A stretch of 53,295 bases of DNA from Streptomyces mutomycini (lineage in GTDB: Bacteria; Actinomycetota; Actinomycetes; Streptomycetales; Streptomycetaceae), in NCBI RefSeq assembly GCF_001700505.1, contig NZ_MAPV01000045.1, positions 1-53,295 of the forward strand, given 5' to 3'. Below the pieces are notes generated by a model. The model was not told where the DNA came from, searched no databases, and saw only the letters and a program-made list of their open reading frames with translations. Below, one piece after another: positions 31,931-42,725 of this stretch. Numbering within the stretch: position 1 is the stretch's first letter; each line of letters begins with the position of its first letter. The position numbers were made by a program, and so were the translations under genes.

Positions 31931-32853
31931 GCGCCGCGAGGAAGCACACCGCGCTGCCCAAGGCGCAGATCCTCATCGAGGCGCTGCCCTGGCTCACCCG
32001 GCACAACGGCAAGACCGTCGTCATCAAGTTCGGCGGCAACGCCATGATCGACGACGACCTGAAGGCCGCCTTCGCCCAGGACGTCGTCTTCCTGCGGCAC
32101 GCCGGCCTCAAGCCCGTCGTCGTGCACGGCGGCGGCCCGCAGATCAGCGCCCAGCTCGACAAGCAGGGCCTGGTCAGCGAGTTCAAGGCCGGACTGCGCG
32201 TCACCACGCCCGAGGCCATGGACGTCGTGCGCATGGTGCTGGCCGGGCAGGTCCAGCGTGAGCTCGTCGGGCTGCTCAACCAGCACGGCCCGCTCGCCGT
32301 CGGCATGACCGGCGAGGACGCCCACACGATCACCGCCACCCAGCACCGCCCGACGATCGACGGCGAGATCGTCGACATCGGCCGGGTCGGTGAGATCACC
32401 GCCATCGACACCGGAGCGATCCAGGCGCTGCTCGACGACGGCCGGATCCCGGTCATCTCCTCCATCGCCCGCTCCGCCGAGGACAACCACGTTTACAACG
32501 TCAACGCCGACACCGCGGCCGCCGCACTCGCCGCCGCGCTGAACGCCGAGACGCTCATGGTCCTCACCGACGTCGAGGGCCTCTACGAGGACTGGCCGAA
32601 CAGCGACGACGTCATCAGCCGTCTCACCGCCACCGAGCTGGAGAAGCTGCTGCCGGACCTCTCCAGCGGCATGGTGCCCAAGATGCGGGGCTGCCTCCAC
32701 GCCGTGCGCAACGGTGTCGAGACCGCCCGTGTCATCGACGGCCGGGTCCAGCACTCGATCCTGCTGGAGATCTTCACCGACGAGGGGATCGGCACGATGG
32801 TCGTGCCCGACGCGACCTCCGCCGCACGGACGGGAACAGAGGGGGAGTCATGA
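31927..32853 (+). CDS. argB: Acetylglutamate kinase
   Basis: Protein of 308 residues of the amino-acid kinase family. It phosphorylates N-acetylglutamate, the committed and arginine-inhibited step in actinomycetes. The N-terminal [12 protein letters not shown] is the ATP-phosphate loop, [11 protein letters not shown] is the second Gly-rich motif and [17 protein letters not shown] holds the catalytic Asp/Asn region. An N-terminal helix before KFGGN (about residues 1-25) is the element used for hexamer formation in arginine-sensitive forms. The GTG start overlaps the argJ stop by four bases, and the argB stop overlaps the argD ATG, so translation is coupled. Confidence 0.98.
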   Translation: MSAARKHTALPKAQILIEALPWLTRHNGKTVVIKFGGNAMIDDDLKAAFAQDVVFLRHAGLKPVVVHGGGPQISAQLDKQGLVSEFKAGLRVTTPEAMDVVRMVLAGQVQRELVGLLNQHGPLAVGMTGEDAHTITATQHRPTIDGEIVDIGRVGEITAIDTGAIQALLDDGRIPVISSIARSAEDNHVYNVNADTAAAALAAALNAETLMVLTDVEGLYEDWPNSDDVISRLTATELEKLLPDLSSGMVPKMRGCLHAVRNGVETARVIDGRVQHSILLEIFTDEGIGTMVVPDATSAARTGTEGES

Positions 32854-34046
32854 GCAACGAGGAGTTCGCACAGCGCTGGCAGGGTGCGCTGATGGACAAC
32901 TACGGCACCCCGCAGCTGCCCCTGGTGCGCGGCGAGGGCGCCCGGGTGTGGGACGCGGACGGGGCCGAGTACCTCGACTTCGTGGGCGGCATCGCGGTCA
33001 ACGCGCTCGGCCACGCCCACCCCGCGGTGGTGGAGGCCGTCTCCAAGCAGATCGCTTCCCTCGGCCATGTCTCCAACCTCTACACCGCCGAGCCCCCCAT
33101 CGCGCTCGCCGAGCGGCTGCTGCAGCTCTTCGGGCGTACCGGCAGGGTCTTCTTCTGCAACTCCGGTGCCGAGGCCAACGAGGCGGCCTTCAAGATCGGC
33201 CGGCTGACCGGGCGTACGCACATGGTGGCCACCGACGGCGGCTTCCACGGCCGGACCATGGGCAGCCTCGCCCTGACCGGCCAGCCCGCCAAGCGCGACC
33301 CGTTCCTGCCGCTGCCCGGCGATGTCACGCATGTGCCCTACGGCGATGTCGAGGCGCTCCGGGCTGCGGTGACGACCGACACCGCGCTCCTGGTCATCGA
33401 GCCCATCCAGGGCGAGATCGGTGTCGTCGTACCGCCCAGGGGTTATCTGGATGCGGCCCGGGAGATCACGCGGGCCACCGGCACGCTGCTCGTCCTGGAC
33501 GAGGTGCAGACCGGGATCGGCCGCTGCGGCCACTGGTTCGAGCACCAGGCCCACCAGGGTGTCGAGCCCGACGTGGTCACACTGGCCAAGGGGCTGGGCG
33601 GCGGACTGCCGATCGGCGCCGCCGTCGCCTTCGGTGCCGCGGCCGACCTCCTGAAGCCCGGTCAGCACGGCACGACGTTCGGCGGCAACCCCGTCGCCTG
33701 CGCCGCCGGTCTGGCCGTGCTGGACACCCTGGCCGCCGACGGCGCGCTGGACGAGGTGAAGCGGCTCGGCGAGCGGATCCGGGACGGCGTCGAGGGTCTC
33801 GGGCACCCGTTGGTCGCCCACGTCCGCGGCTCGGGACTGCTGCTGGGTATCGTGCTCACCGGGCCCCTCGCACCGAAGGTGCAGCAGTCGGCCCAGGGAG
33901 CCGGACTCCTGGTGAACGCGCCCGCCCCCGACGTCGTACGGCTCATGCCGCCGCTGATCATCGGTGACGCCGAGGTGGACGCGTTCCTGCGGATTCTTCC
34001 GGGAGCCCTCGACGCGGCTTACGGGGACGGACGATCCGGGGAGTGA
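32850..34046 (+). CDS. argD: Acetylornithine aminotransferase
   Basis: Class III PLP aminotransferase of 398 residues. It converts N-acetylglutamate semialdehyde to N-acetylornithine with glutamate as donor. The start [34 protein letters not shown] for the phosphate of [16 protein letters not shown] with the PLP-contacting Asp and the lysine in [14 protein letters not shown] are all present. The ATG overlaps the argB stop by ATGA. argR follows after 25 bases in the same operon. Confidence 0.97.
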   Translation: MSNEEFAQRWQGALMDNYGTPQLPLVRGEGARVWDADGAEYLDFVGGIAVNALGHAHPAVVEAVSKQIASLGHVSNLYTAEPPIALAERLLQLFGRTGRVFFCNSGAEANEAAFKIGRLTGRTHMVATDGGFHGRTMGSLALTGQPAKRDPFLPLPGDVTHVPYGDVEALRAAVTTDTALLVIEPIQGEIGVVVPPRGYLDAAREITRATGTLLVLDEVQTGIGRCGHWFEHQAHQGVEPDVVTLAKGLGGGLPIGAAVAFGAAADLLKPGQHGTTFGGNPVACAAGLAVLDTLAADGALDEVKRLGERIRDGVEGLGHPLVAHVRGSGLLLGIVLTGPLAPKVQQSAQGAGLLVNAPAPDVVRLMPPLIIGDAEVDAFLRILPGALDAAYGDGRSGE

Positions 34047-34071
34047 CGATCCGGAGAATGAGGCGACGACG

Positions 34072-34608
34072 ATGACCGAGGCGCAGGACACCGAGCACGG
34101 CGGGCCGTCGGTGCCGCAGACCCGCACCGCACGCCACCGCAGGATCGTGGACATCCTGAACCGGCAACCGGTGCGCTCGCAGAGCCAGTTGGCACGGCTG
34201 CTGTCCGACGACGGGCTGAGCGTCACCCAGGCGACGCTCAGCCGGGACCTGGACGAGCTGGGTGCGGTGAAGATCCGCAACACCGGCGGCGAACTGATCT
34301 ACGCGGTGCCCAGCGAGGGCGGTTTCCGCACCCCGCAGGCGCCGCTCGGAGGGTCCGCCAAGGAGGAGCGGATGCGCAGGCTCTCGGCCGAGCTGCTCAT
34401 CTCGGCGGAGGCCTCGGCCAACCTCGTGGTGCTGCGCACGCCTCCCGGGGCCGCCCAGTTCCTCGCCTCGGCCATCGACCAGGCCGAACTCCAGGCGATC
34501 CTCGGGACGATCGCCGGGGACGACACGCTGATGCTCATCAGCCGTGACCCGAAGGGCGGCCAGGCGCTGGCCGACCACCTGCTGCGGCTGGCCCAGAACG
34601 ACCGCTGA
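34072..34608 (+). CDS. argR: Arginine repressor
   Basis: Protein of 178 residues. The N-terminal winged helix (about 15-85) contains [20 protein letters not shown] and the recognition region [20 protein letters not shown]. The C-terminal hexamerisation and arginine-binding domain holds [36 protein letters not shown] and a GG motif near the end. It is somewhat longer than enteric ArgR because of an N-terminal extension, as in other streptomycetes. It would bind the ARG boxes upstream of argC and argH seen in this window, so it represses its own operon. Its stop is only eight bases from the convergent L,D-transpeptidase stop. Confidence 0.98.
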   Translation: MTEAQDTEHGGPSVPQTRTARHRRIVDILNRQPVRSQSQLARLLSDDGLSVTQATLSRDLDELGAVKIRNTGGELIYAVPSEGGFRTPQAPLGGSAKEERMRRLSAELLISAEASANLVVLRTPPGAAQFLASAIDQAELQAILGTIAGDDTLMLISRDPKGGQALADHLLRLAQNDR

Positions 34609-34615
34609 GCGGCCG

Positions 34616-35317
34616 TCAGTAGCGGGTGATCGCGGTCGGGCCGGACGCCGTCCCGACCGCGATGTGCGGACGGCGGACCGGGTCGGCCCAGCCCAGGATC
34701 CGGTCCATGGCGGCCGCGGGCACGGACACACAGCCGGCGGTCGCGCCCCTGCCGTCGACGTGGAGGAAGATCCCGGCGCCCCTGCCCCGTACCGGCCGGT
34801 GGTAGTTGAAGCCGATGACGAGCGCACGGGCGTACTGGGTGGCATAGGTGACGAGGTGTTCGGCCTCGTCGGCGCGGCAGTCGCCGGGCCGCGGATCCAC
34901 CCAGCGGTTGTAGGCCCGCGACTCGTTGTCCTGGCACCACCACGCGCTCTCGCCGGCCCGGCGGTACGGGTACCGGGTCCCTGGCGGGGCGGCCTCGGTC
35001 CCGAAGGCGTACGGCAGGTCGTACAGCCCGGTGGGCGTGGTGTTCGTGCCCTGGATGCGGGTGGCGCCCTCCACCAGGCCGTTCGCCCCGAAGCGGGCGG
35101 GCGCCGAACCCGCCGCCACCCAGCCGCTCCCGCGCCGGTCCCACCAGGTGACCGTGCCCGTGACGGAGTCCGTGCCCGGCGCCTCGGCGGTGATCAGCTG
35201 GGTGCCGCCGCCCGTGTCGGCCAGCCGCTCCGGCAGGGGCGGGGGCTCGGCGGGGCGCGCGGCGAGCGATCCGGCCAGGGCGAGGAGTACCGACGCGGTC
35301 ACCAGGAATCTGCGCAT
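34616..35317 (-). CDS. Secreted L,D-transpeptidase (YkuD-like) family protein
   Basis: Protein of 233 residues with a signal peptide (MRRFLVTASVLLALAGSLAA). The catalytic motif is HVDGRGATAGCVSVP, with His186 and the nucleophile Cys196, as in YkuD L,D-transpeptidases that make 3-3 peptidoglycan cross-links. Upstream elements TPTGLYDLPYAFG also fit this group. No LysM or Ig-like domain is attached, so it is a minimal form and may be a periplasmic-facing enzyme of unknown acceptor. It sits between argR and argH on the opposite strand, convergent with argR. Confidence 0.88.
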   Translation of the reverse strand: MRRFLVTASVLLALAGSLAARPAEPPPLPERLADTGGGTQLITAEAPGTDSVTGTVTWWDRRGSGWVAAGSAPARFGANGLVEGATRIQGTNTTPTGLYDLPYAFGTEAAPPGTRYPYRRAGESAWWCQDNESRAYNRWVDPRPGDCRADEAEHLVTYATQYARALVIGFNYHRPVRGRGAGIFLHVDGRGATAGCVSVPAAAMDRILGWADPVRRPHIAVGTASGPTAITRY

Positions 35318-35381
35318 GCTCCGGACCGTACGGCGCGCGGCGGCCCGGCCCCACCGCGCCTGCTCCGTACGGCCCAGTGGT

Positions 35382-35981
35382 TCACCCCGCGGCCTGCGGG
35401 GGCATCGCGGGCAGCGGAAGAGGGAGTCCCGGCAGACCGTCGATGCTGGTGGCGATGGACTGCTTCTTCTCGAAGTACCGGCTCAGGCTCTCGTCGTCCT
35501 CGCGCCGGAAACGGTCGGAGTGCAGGGAGCGGTCCTCGTCGTACGACATGAAGGGCACCGCGTAACCGCAGCTGTCCCGGACCAGTTCGGCCGTCACCAC
35601 GATGATCGCGCGCAGCCCGTGGGGGGCCGGGTCGATCCCGGGGAAGTGACCGAGCAGGCCGGGGAAGCGGGGGTCGTCACGGAAGACCGGCTCCCCGCGG
35701 CCGTGCACGCGGACGATCTTGGGCGGGCCCTGGAAGGCGCACCACATCAGCGTGATGCGCCCGTTCTCCCGGAGATGGGCGACGGTCTCGGCAGTGCTGC
35801 CGGCGAAGTCGAGGTAGGCCACGGTCTGTTCGTCCACGACGGCGAACGAACCGCGCACGCCCTTGGGGGAGAGGTTGACCGTGCCGTCGCCGTCGAGGGG
35901 CGCGGTCGCGGTGAAGAAGAGGGGCTGATCCTCGATAAAGGTCCTGAGCCGGCCGTCGATGCGCTCATAGGTTTTTCCCAT
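35382..35981 (-). CDS. Pyridoxamine 5'-phosphate oxidase family protein
   Basis: Protein of 199 residues with the split-barrel flavin-binding fold. YERIDGRLRTFIEDQPLFFTATAP, GTVNLSPKGVRGSF, VAYLDFAGSTAETVAHLREN and RITLMWCAFQGPPKIVRVHG are the characteristic strands. C-terminal MSYDEDRSLHSDRF is conserved in this subgroup. It probably binds FMN or F420; the true substrate is unknown, and it should not be taken as the vitamin B6 enzyme. The ATG at 35981 is where similarity begins, although the frame extends ten codons upstream. It lies 42 bases from the upstream HEAT-repeat gene. Confidence 0.88.
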   Translation of the reverse strand: MGKTYERIDGRLRTFIEDQPLFFTATAPLDGDGTVNLSPKGVRGSFAVVDEQTVAYLDFAGSTAETVAHLRENGRITLMWCAFQGPPKIVRVHGRGEPVFRDDPRFPGLLGHFPGIDPAPHGLRAIIVVTAELVRDSCGYAVPFMSYDEDRSLHSDRFRREDDESLSRYFEKKQSIATSIDGLPGLPLPLPAMPPQAAG

Positions 35982-36023
35982 GACGCCATTGTCGTACGCA
36001 CCGCAGGCCATGGCCCGGGCATT

Positions 36024-37244
36024 TCACGGTCCGGGGTACGCGCCCCGGGCTCGGGCGCGCTCCTGTGCCTGCAGGAGCCTCAGTGCCGCGATGCGCGTGG
36101 GACGCGGCCGGTCCGGCATCAGCCGCGCGCGCAACAGGGCCGTGTCGAGCGTGGCGGCGTACGGCCGCAGGGCGCGGACGGTGGCACGGACGACGACGGC
36201 CGACGGATCGTCGAGCAGCGGACGTATCCGGTCCGGCCGAACGGCGTCGAGCGCGCACAGCGCCGACACCGCATGGGCGCGCACGGCGGGCAGCTGATGT
36301 GACGTCAGGGGCCACAGTGTCTCGACGTCCGTCCGTGAGCCGCACTCGCCGAGCCCGGCCACCGCGGCCGGGTGCCGCGTGGGATCGGCGCACATCGACC
36401 GGTACAGGGGGAGCGGGTCCGTGCCGCCCTGCCGGAGCACGTAACGGGCGCACGCCCGTACGAGTCCCGAGCGGTCGGCGAGGAAGGCGGCCGCCTCTCC
36501 GTGCCGTCCGGTCCGTCGCAGGCCGGTCACCCCGGCGGACCGGACCTGTGGTGACCGGGCAGCCAGGAGGGGTGCCACCACGGCGTCGTAGCCGTCGGCA
36601 CCGGTCCCGGCGAGTGCGGCCTCGGCGCAGAGAACCTGGATGCGTACGTCCGCGGCGGTGGCCGCCCTGCGGGCGAGCTCCGCGGGCGTCAGCAGGTGGC
36701 GGTCGACCGCGATGCGGTGGGCGAACCGGCACACCGCGCGGTCCTCGTGGGTGAGCAGCGCCCCGACGTCCGGGCCGGGCCCGTCGCGCAGCACGCGTTC
36801 CAGCAGGCGCAGGGCGAAGCCGCCCCGGTCGCGTCGGGACAGGAGAAGGATGAGCGGGGCAGCCGGGGCGAGCTCCGGCCCGGTGGCGTCCGCGAGCACG
36901 GCGCGGGCCAGGTCGCGCACCTGCGCCGCCCAGTCGGCGCAGCGCACCACCACCAGGGGCAACAGCCCGGGTGCGTCGGTGGCCCTGCCCAGGGCCGCCT
37001 CGCGCACCCTGCCGTTGGGGTGGCACAGGGCCAGCGCGAGCCGGGACTCGGAGGCGGGGCCGAGCGGACCGCCAGGCAGTCCTCTCAGTTCGTTGCGTGT
37101 CGGCAGCCGGTTCGCGGGGTGGGCGGCCAGAATCCGTACCCCGGTGTCCAGCGCGAGCCAGGCCGCCGGGGAGGTGGTGTCCAGCGTCTCGCGCACCGGC
37201 AGCCCGAGAGCGAGGTGTCCGGCCGACTGCTGCCCGTCACTCAT
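36024..37244 (-). CDS. HEAT-repeat-like alpha-helical protein
   Basis: Protein of 406 residues made of repeated helical pairs with Leu/Ala patterns typical of HEAT repeats. Examples are NGRVREAALGRATDAPGLLP, PQVRSAGVTGLRRTGRHGEA, PAVRAHAVSALCALDAVRPD and PSAVVVRATVRALRPYAATL. There is no signal peptide or membrane segment and no catalytic motif. Such proteins usually act as scaffolds. The ATG at 37244 is used, since the frame upstream overlaps the argH promoter. It is divergent from argH and probably the first gene of a minus-strand unit with the PNPOx-like gene. No function can be assigned. Confidence 0.8.
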   Translation of the reverse strand: MSDGQQSAGHLALGLPVRETLDTTSPAAWLALDTGVRILAAHPANRLPTRNELRGLPGGPLGPASESRLALALCHPNGRVREAALGRATDAPGLLPLVVVRCADWAAQVRDLARAVLADATGPELAPAAPLILLLSRRDRGGFALRLLERVLRDGPGPDVGALLTHEDRAVCRFAHRIAVDRHLLTPAELARRAATAADVRIQVLCAEAALAGTGADGYDAVVAPLLAARSPQVRSAGVTGLRRTGRHGEAAAFLADRSGLVRACARYVLRQGGTDPLPLYRSMCADPTRHPAAVAGLGECGSRTDVETLWPLTSHQLPAVRAHAVSALCALDAVRPDRIRPLLDDPSAVVVRATVRALRPYAATLDTALLRARLMPDRPRPTRIAALRLLQAQERARARGAYPGP

Positions 37245-37333
37245 GAGGCCCCCCGGGGAATGTCGATGGACGCCGATCGTAGAGCGCGGCACTCCTCCGA
37301 GGACAGGCAATTTACCGATACTGACCAGCGACT

Positions 37334-38855
<1,522 letters not shown>

Positions 38856-38918
38856 TTCGCAGGCATCGCGGGCTACGTTGACGGGAAGGCGTTCGGAACC
38901 GACCCAGAGGAGCCCGCG

Positions 38919-39890
38919 ATGCCCTTCGCCCGCCTGAACCGAGCGACCACCCCCACCTCCCACATCGGGCTCGGCCTGGCTGCCGTCGGCAGGCCCGGAT
39001 ACATCACGCCGCACCGCGACCGCGATCTGCCCGGCGACCGGGGCGTGGACGCGCTGCGCGCCCGCACCCACGAGCTCCTGGACGCGGCCTACGCCCAGGG
39101 GGTGCGCTATTTCGACGCCGCCCGCTCCTACGGCCGGGCCGAGGAGTTTCTCGCCGAATGGCTGACCGCCCGTCCCGATGTGACGGATGTGGTCATCGGC
39201 AGCAAGTGGGGGTACACCTACACCGGTGACTGGCGCGTGGACGCCGAGACGCACGAGGTGAAGGACCACGGACTCGCCACCTTCGAACGTCAGCACGGCG
39301 AGACGGCCGCCCTGCTCGGCGACCGGCTCGATCTCTACCAGGTCCACTCGGTGACCGCCGACAGCCCCGCGCTGAGCGACAAGGACCTGCACGCGCGTCT
39401 CGCCGAGCTGGCCGCCGGAGGCACCACGGTGGGCTTCTCGGCGAGCGGCCCCGGCCAGGCCGACGCCATCCGGGCCGCCCTCGCCGTGACCGTGGACGGT
39501 GAACCCCTCTTCCGTACCGTCCAGGCCACCTACAACGCCCTGGACACCTCCGCCGGAGCGGCACTCGCCGAGGCGCACGAAGCGGGACTCACCGTGATCG
39601 TCAAGGAGGCCGTGGCCAACGGGCGGCTCGCCGGGACCGAGGCTCCCGCTGTGCTCCGGGAGATCGGCGCCGACGCGGGGCTGGACGCCGACGCCGTCGC
39701 CCTGGCGCTCGTGCTCCACCAGCCGTGGGCGGGAGTCGTCCTGTCCGGCGCGGTCACCGTCACCCAGCTGGCGGCCAATCTGCACGCGCCGCTGCTCGAC
39801 CTCGACCCGGACCGGCTGGACCGGCTCGCCGCCCTGGTGGAGGAGCCGGAGGCCTACTGGCGCCACCGCGCCTCGCTGCCCTGGAGCTGA
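38919..39890 (+). CDS. Aldo/keto reductase
   Basis: Protein of 323 residues with the aldo/keto reductase barrel. The tetrad is visible: Asp66 and Tyr71 in YFDAARSYGRAEEF, Lys96 in IGSKWGYT and His143 in LYQVHSVT. It would reduce aldehydes or ketones with NADPH. The late segment VVLSGAVTVTQLAANL lies where the cofactor-binding GxxxxxQ loop is expected. A GAGGAG precedes the ATG, and TACGTT near 38872 may be the -10 box. It is 63 bases downstream of argH and could be read through or separately expressed. It converges on the HAD-like gene. Confidence 0.92.
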   Translation: MPFARLNRATTPTSHIGLGLAAVGRPGYITPHRDRDLPGDRGVDALRARTHELLDAAYAQGVRYFDAARSYGRAEEFLAEWLTARPDVTDVVIGSKWGYTYTGDWRVDAETHEVKDHGLATFERQHGETAALLGDRLDLYQVHSVTADSPALSDKDLHARLAELAAGGTTVGFSASGPGQADAIRAALAVTVDGEPLFRTVQATYNALDTSAGAALAEAHEAGLTVIVKEAVANGRLAGTEAPAVLREIGADAGLDADAVALALVLHQPWAGVVLSGAVTVTQLAANLHAPLLDLDPDRLDRLAALVEEPEAYWRHRASLPWS

Positions 39891-39917
39891 GCGGCCCGCC
39901 TCCGCCAGGTGGGCCGC
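39891..39917. terminator. Short hairpin between convergent genes
   Basis: GCGGCCC (39891-39897) pairs with GGGCCGC (39911-39917). It lies between the aldo/keto reductase stop and the minus-strand HAD-like gene end. The stem is short, so the call is weak. Confidence 0.35.
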
Positions 39918-39933
39918 CGCCTCGGTGTCCCCC

Positions 39934-40443
39934 TCACGCCCAGTCGGCGAGCGCCTCGAAGTCCGCCCGCACCAGCCCCACCCAGGGGTCGATCCGCCGC
40001 AGCAGGGCCCGCCCCGGATGGTGTGCGGCCACCCAGGCCGTGTCGAGAGTCGTGATCTCGTCGTCGACCCAGGCGAACGGCCGGCCATCCGCGTAGTCGA
40101 CGACGTACCGCGTCTTCCAGTACGTCCCGTCGACCGTGACCGCGTGCATCGCGGGCCAGTCGATGTACGGCAGCGGGGGCAGCCCGATGCGGGGGCCGAC
40201 CCACTCGTTCGCCTCGTCCTTCCAGGTGGTCGCCCAGACGAGTTCGTACCGGCCGGCGAGAGCCCGCAGCTCGTCGCCGTGACCTGGGCTGAGCAGTACG
40301 GGCAGCGGCACCCCGGTCGTCCACCCCGTCGGCCGCATCCGGTGGCGCGTGTAACCCTCAGGGGCGGTGGGGAGGGACAGCGCCGCATACGGGTTCAGCG
40401 GACCGTCGATGTCGATCAGCAGCAGCGGCTTCATGGGCGCCAT
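39934..40443 (-). CDS. HAD-like domain protein
   Basis: Protein of 169 residues. It begins KPLLLIDIDGPLNPYAA, a DxDG form of HAD motif I. ELVWATTWKDEANEW carries the Thr of motif II, and FAWVDDEITTLDT carries the acidic pair of motif IV. This matches small actinomycete HAD-like proteins of unknown substrate. The start is set at the ATG at 40443, with AAGG four bases upstream; an ATG three codons later is the alternative. It is convergent with the aldo/keto reductase and divergent from the TetR gene. Confidence 0.82.
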   Translation of the reverse strand: MAPMKPLLLIDIDGPLNPYAALSLPTAPEGYTRHRMRPTGWTTGVPLPVLLSPGHGDELRALAGRYELVWATTWKDEANEWVGPRIGLPPLPYIDWPAMHAVTVDGTYWKTRYVVDYADGRPFAWVDDEITTLDTAWVAAHHPGRALLRRIDPWVGLVRADFEALADWA

Positions 40444-40545
40444 GGTGCCTTGCCGGGTTGCTGACGGCCCGCGTGACGACGCGCCGGCTCCGGGCGGGGC
40501 GGCCTGGCGGTACGAGGTCGAGTGGAACGGACTCCGGAGAGTCGA

Positions 40546-40583
40546 TGGGACATCGCTGTCTCACATGGGATAACTTTGTCTCA
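40546..40583. promoter_or_regulatory. Tandem operators for the TetR regulator
   Basis: Two 18-base copies, TGGGACATCGCTGTCTCA (40546-40563) and TGGGATAACTTTGTCTCA (40566-40583), lie 20 bases apart. The first is nearly palindromic (TGGGACA/TGTCTCA). The second covers the -10-like TAACTT (40571-40576) and ends on the A of the TetR start codon. Such placement would block leaderless transcription and points to autorepression. Confidence 0.65.
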
Positions 40584-41134
40584 TGACTCTCGATCGTGAG
40601 CAGGTGCTGCGGAGCGCCGCCGCACTGCTGACCCGCAAATCCACGGCGACCATGGACGAGGTGGCCAGGGCCGCGGGCATCGGCCGCGCCACCCTGCACC
40701 GGCACTTCGCAGGGAGGGACGCCCTGGTCGCGGCGCTGGAGAACCTCGGCATCCAGGAGTTCGAAGCCGCTCTGGACGCGGCCGCACTGGACGAGGGCAG
40801 CGCCGAGGACGGCCTGCGACGGCTGGTCACGGCCGTTCAGCCCGGTGCGGGGCTGCTGTCCTTCCTCGTCACCGAGAACCAGCTGTTCGAGGGCGACGAC
40901 GTCAACGAGGGCTGGAGCCGTCTGGACGCCCGGGTGTCGGCCTTCTTCCGGCGTGGCCAGGAGCGTGGCGAGTTCCGGATCGACCTCACACCTGCCTGGC
41001 TGACCGAGGCGCTTTACGGACTGATCGGGAGCTGCGCGTGGTCCGTACAGACGGGCCGGGTCGCCGCGCAGGACTTCTCCTACATGATCGTCGAGTTGCT
41101 CCTCGGCGGAGCACGCCGGAGCGTGGAGAAATGA
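40583..41134 (+). CDS. TetR family transcriptional regulator
   Basis: Protein of 183 residues. The N-terminal HTH (about 5-50) reads VLRSAAALLTRKSTATMDEV and ARAAGIGRATLHRHFAGRD, the TetR pattern. The C-terminal ligand domain is helical (for example GLRRLVTAVQPGAGLLSFLV) and ends WLTEALYGLIGSCAWSVQTG. The stop overlaps the MFS pump ATG by ATGA, so the two are one unit. Two 18-base operator copies lie directly upstream and over the start codon. It should repress this operon until a pump substrate binds. Confidence 0.92.
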   Translation: MTLDREQVLRSAAALLTRKSTATMDEVARAAGIGRATLHRHFAGRDALVAALENLGIQEFEAALDAAALDEGSAEDGLRRLVTAVQPGAGLLSFLVTENQLFEGDDVNEGWSRLDARVSAFFRRGQERGEFRIDLTPAWLTEALYGLIGSCAWSVQTGRVAAQDFSYMIVELLLGGARRSVEK

Positions 41135-42678
41135 GCAGCACCGATGCAAGGGCGGGCGTCACGGGCGACCCGCACCATCCGGGCCGGTGGATCGCCCTCA
41201 CCGTCCTCGTCCTGGCCGTGCTGCTGGTCGCCGTCGACGCCACCGTCCTCGGCCTCGCCACCCCATTCCTCAGCGAGGATCTCGAACCCACCGGCACCCA
41301 ACTGCTCTGGATCGGCGACGTCTACTCCTTCGTCATCGCGGGACTCCTGGTCTCCATGGGCAGCCTCGGTGACCGCATCGGCCGCAAGAAGCTCCTGCTG
41401 ACCGGTGCCACCGCCTTCGGCGCGGTCTCCGTGCTCAACGCCTACGCGTCGACTCCCGAGATGATGATCCTGGCCAGGGCTCTGCTCGGTGTCGCGGGCG
41501 CCACCCTGATGCCGTCCACCCTCGCCCTGATCCGCAATCTCTTCCACGATCCGCGCGAACGCAGCCTGGCCGTCGGCATCTGGGGTGCGATGGCAGCGGC
41601 GGGTGCCGCCGTCGGGCCGGTCGTGGGCGGGCTCCTGCTGGAGCACTTCTGGTGGGGATCGGTCTTCCTGATCAACCTGCCCGTGATGGCGGTCCTCGTC
41701 GCCGTGGGCATCAAGATGATCCCCGAGTCGAAGAACCCGGCACCGGGCCCCTGGGACCTGCTCAGCGTGGGGCTATCGCTGGTCGGCATGATCGGCATCG
41801 TGTACGCGATCAAGGAGGCCGCCGCACGCGGCCTGAGCTGGGAGGTTGGCGCGGTCGCCGTCGGCGGCGCGCTGGCGCTCACCTGGTTCGTACGCCGCCA
41901 GCTGAAGCTCCCCGCCCCCCTGCTGGACATGCGGCTCTTCCACCACAGAGGGTTCTCCGGCGCGGTCCTCGCCGACCTGCTGACCATCCTCGGACTGTCC
42001 GGGATCGTCTTCTTCCTCTCCCAGTTCCTGCAACTGGTCCAGGGGCGTGGTCCGCTCGAGGCCGGGCTCGCCGAACTGCCCGCGGCTGTCGGCGCGGTGA
42101 CCGCCGGGCTCCTGGCGGGGAGCGTCGCACGCCGCTACTCCGTGCGCTCCGTGGTCGCCGTCGGGCTCGGTGCCATCGGCGTGTCGCTCGCCGTGGTCAC
42201 GGTGATCCACAAGGAGACCGGCTACCCGCTGATCGGGGTCCTGCTCCTGGTGGTGGGCGTCGGCGCGGGATTCGCCTTCACCGTCACCTCCGACGTCATC
42301 CTCTCCAGCGTCCCGAAGGAGCAGGCGGGCTCGGCGTCAGCGGTGTCCGAGACGGCGTACGAACTCGGCGCCGCCCTCGGTATCGCGCTGCTGGGGTCCA
42401 TCGTCACGGGCGTCTACAAGGACTTCGGGACCCCCGAGGGCATCCCTGTGACGGCCGCGACAGCGGCTCACGAGTCGCTGGGAGGAGCCGTGGAGACGGC
42501 GGAGCACCTTCCGGCGCAGCAGGGGAGCGAGCTCGTCATCGCCGCGCAGGAGGCCTTCGTCAACGGGCTGAGGGTCTCGGCGGCGGTCGGTGCCGTCGTG
42601 CTGCTCGCGACCGCGGTCGCCGCGTGGTTCCTGCTGCGCGGCCAGAAGCTGGAGGAAGGGATCGTCCCGGACGAGTGA
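41131..42678 (+). CDS. MFS transporter, DHA2 family (QacA/SmvA-like multidrug efflux)
   Basis: Protein of 515 residues with about 14 membrane helices. VDATVLGLATPFLSEDLEPT in helix 1, LLVSMGSLGDRIGRKKLLLT for motif A, LARALLGVAGATLMPSTLAL for motif B and AAGAAVGPVVGGLLLEHFWW for motif C of antiporters identify the DHA2 group. The charged Asp in helix 1 is typical for cationic drug exporters such as QacA. It is co-translated with the TetR regulator. It converges on the acyltransferase gene. Export of lipophilic cations or dyes is inferred. Confidence 0.93.
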   Translation: MSSTDARAGVTGDPHHPGRWIALTVLVLAVLLVAVDATVLGLATPFLSEDLEPTGTQLLWIGDVYSFVIAGLLVSMGSLGDRIGRKKLLLTGATAFGAVSVLNAYASTPEMMILARALLGVAGATLMPSTLALIRNLFHDPRERSLAVGIWGAMAAAGAAVGPVVGGLLLEHFWWGSVFLINLPVMAVLVAVGIKMIPESKNPAPGPWDLLSVGLSLVGMIGIVYAIKEAAARGLSWEVGAVAVGGALALTWFVRRQLKLPAPLLDMRLFHHRGFSGAVLADLLTILGLSGIVFFLSQFLQLVQGRGPLEAGLAELPAAVGAVTAGLLAGSVARRYSVRSVVAVGLGAIGVSLAVVTVIHKETGYPLIGVLLLVVGVGAGFAFTVTSDVILSSVPKEQAGSASAVSETAYELGAALGIALLGSIVTGVYKDFGTPEGIPVTAATAAHESLGGAVETAEHLPAQQGSELVIAAQEAFVNGLRVSAAVGAVVLLATAVAAWFLLRGQKLEEGIVPDE

Positions 42679-42725
42679 GCGCTGCGGCGCGGTCGCGCCG
42701 AACGGCCGGAATCCACCCGTCCGGC

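Noticed and set aside
42705..42725. GCCGGA/TCCGGC inverted repeat between the DHA2 pump and acyltransferase genes as a terminator
   Set aside because: The stem is only six bases and overlaps the acyltransferase end, so it is too weak to call.
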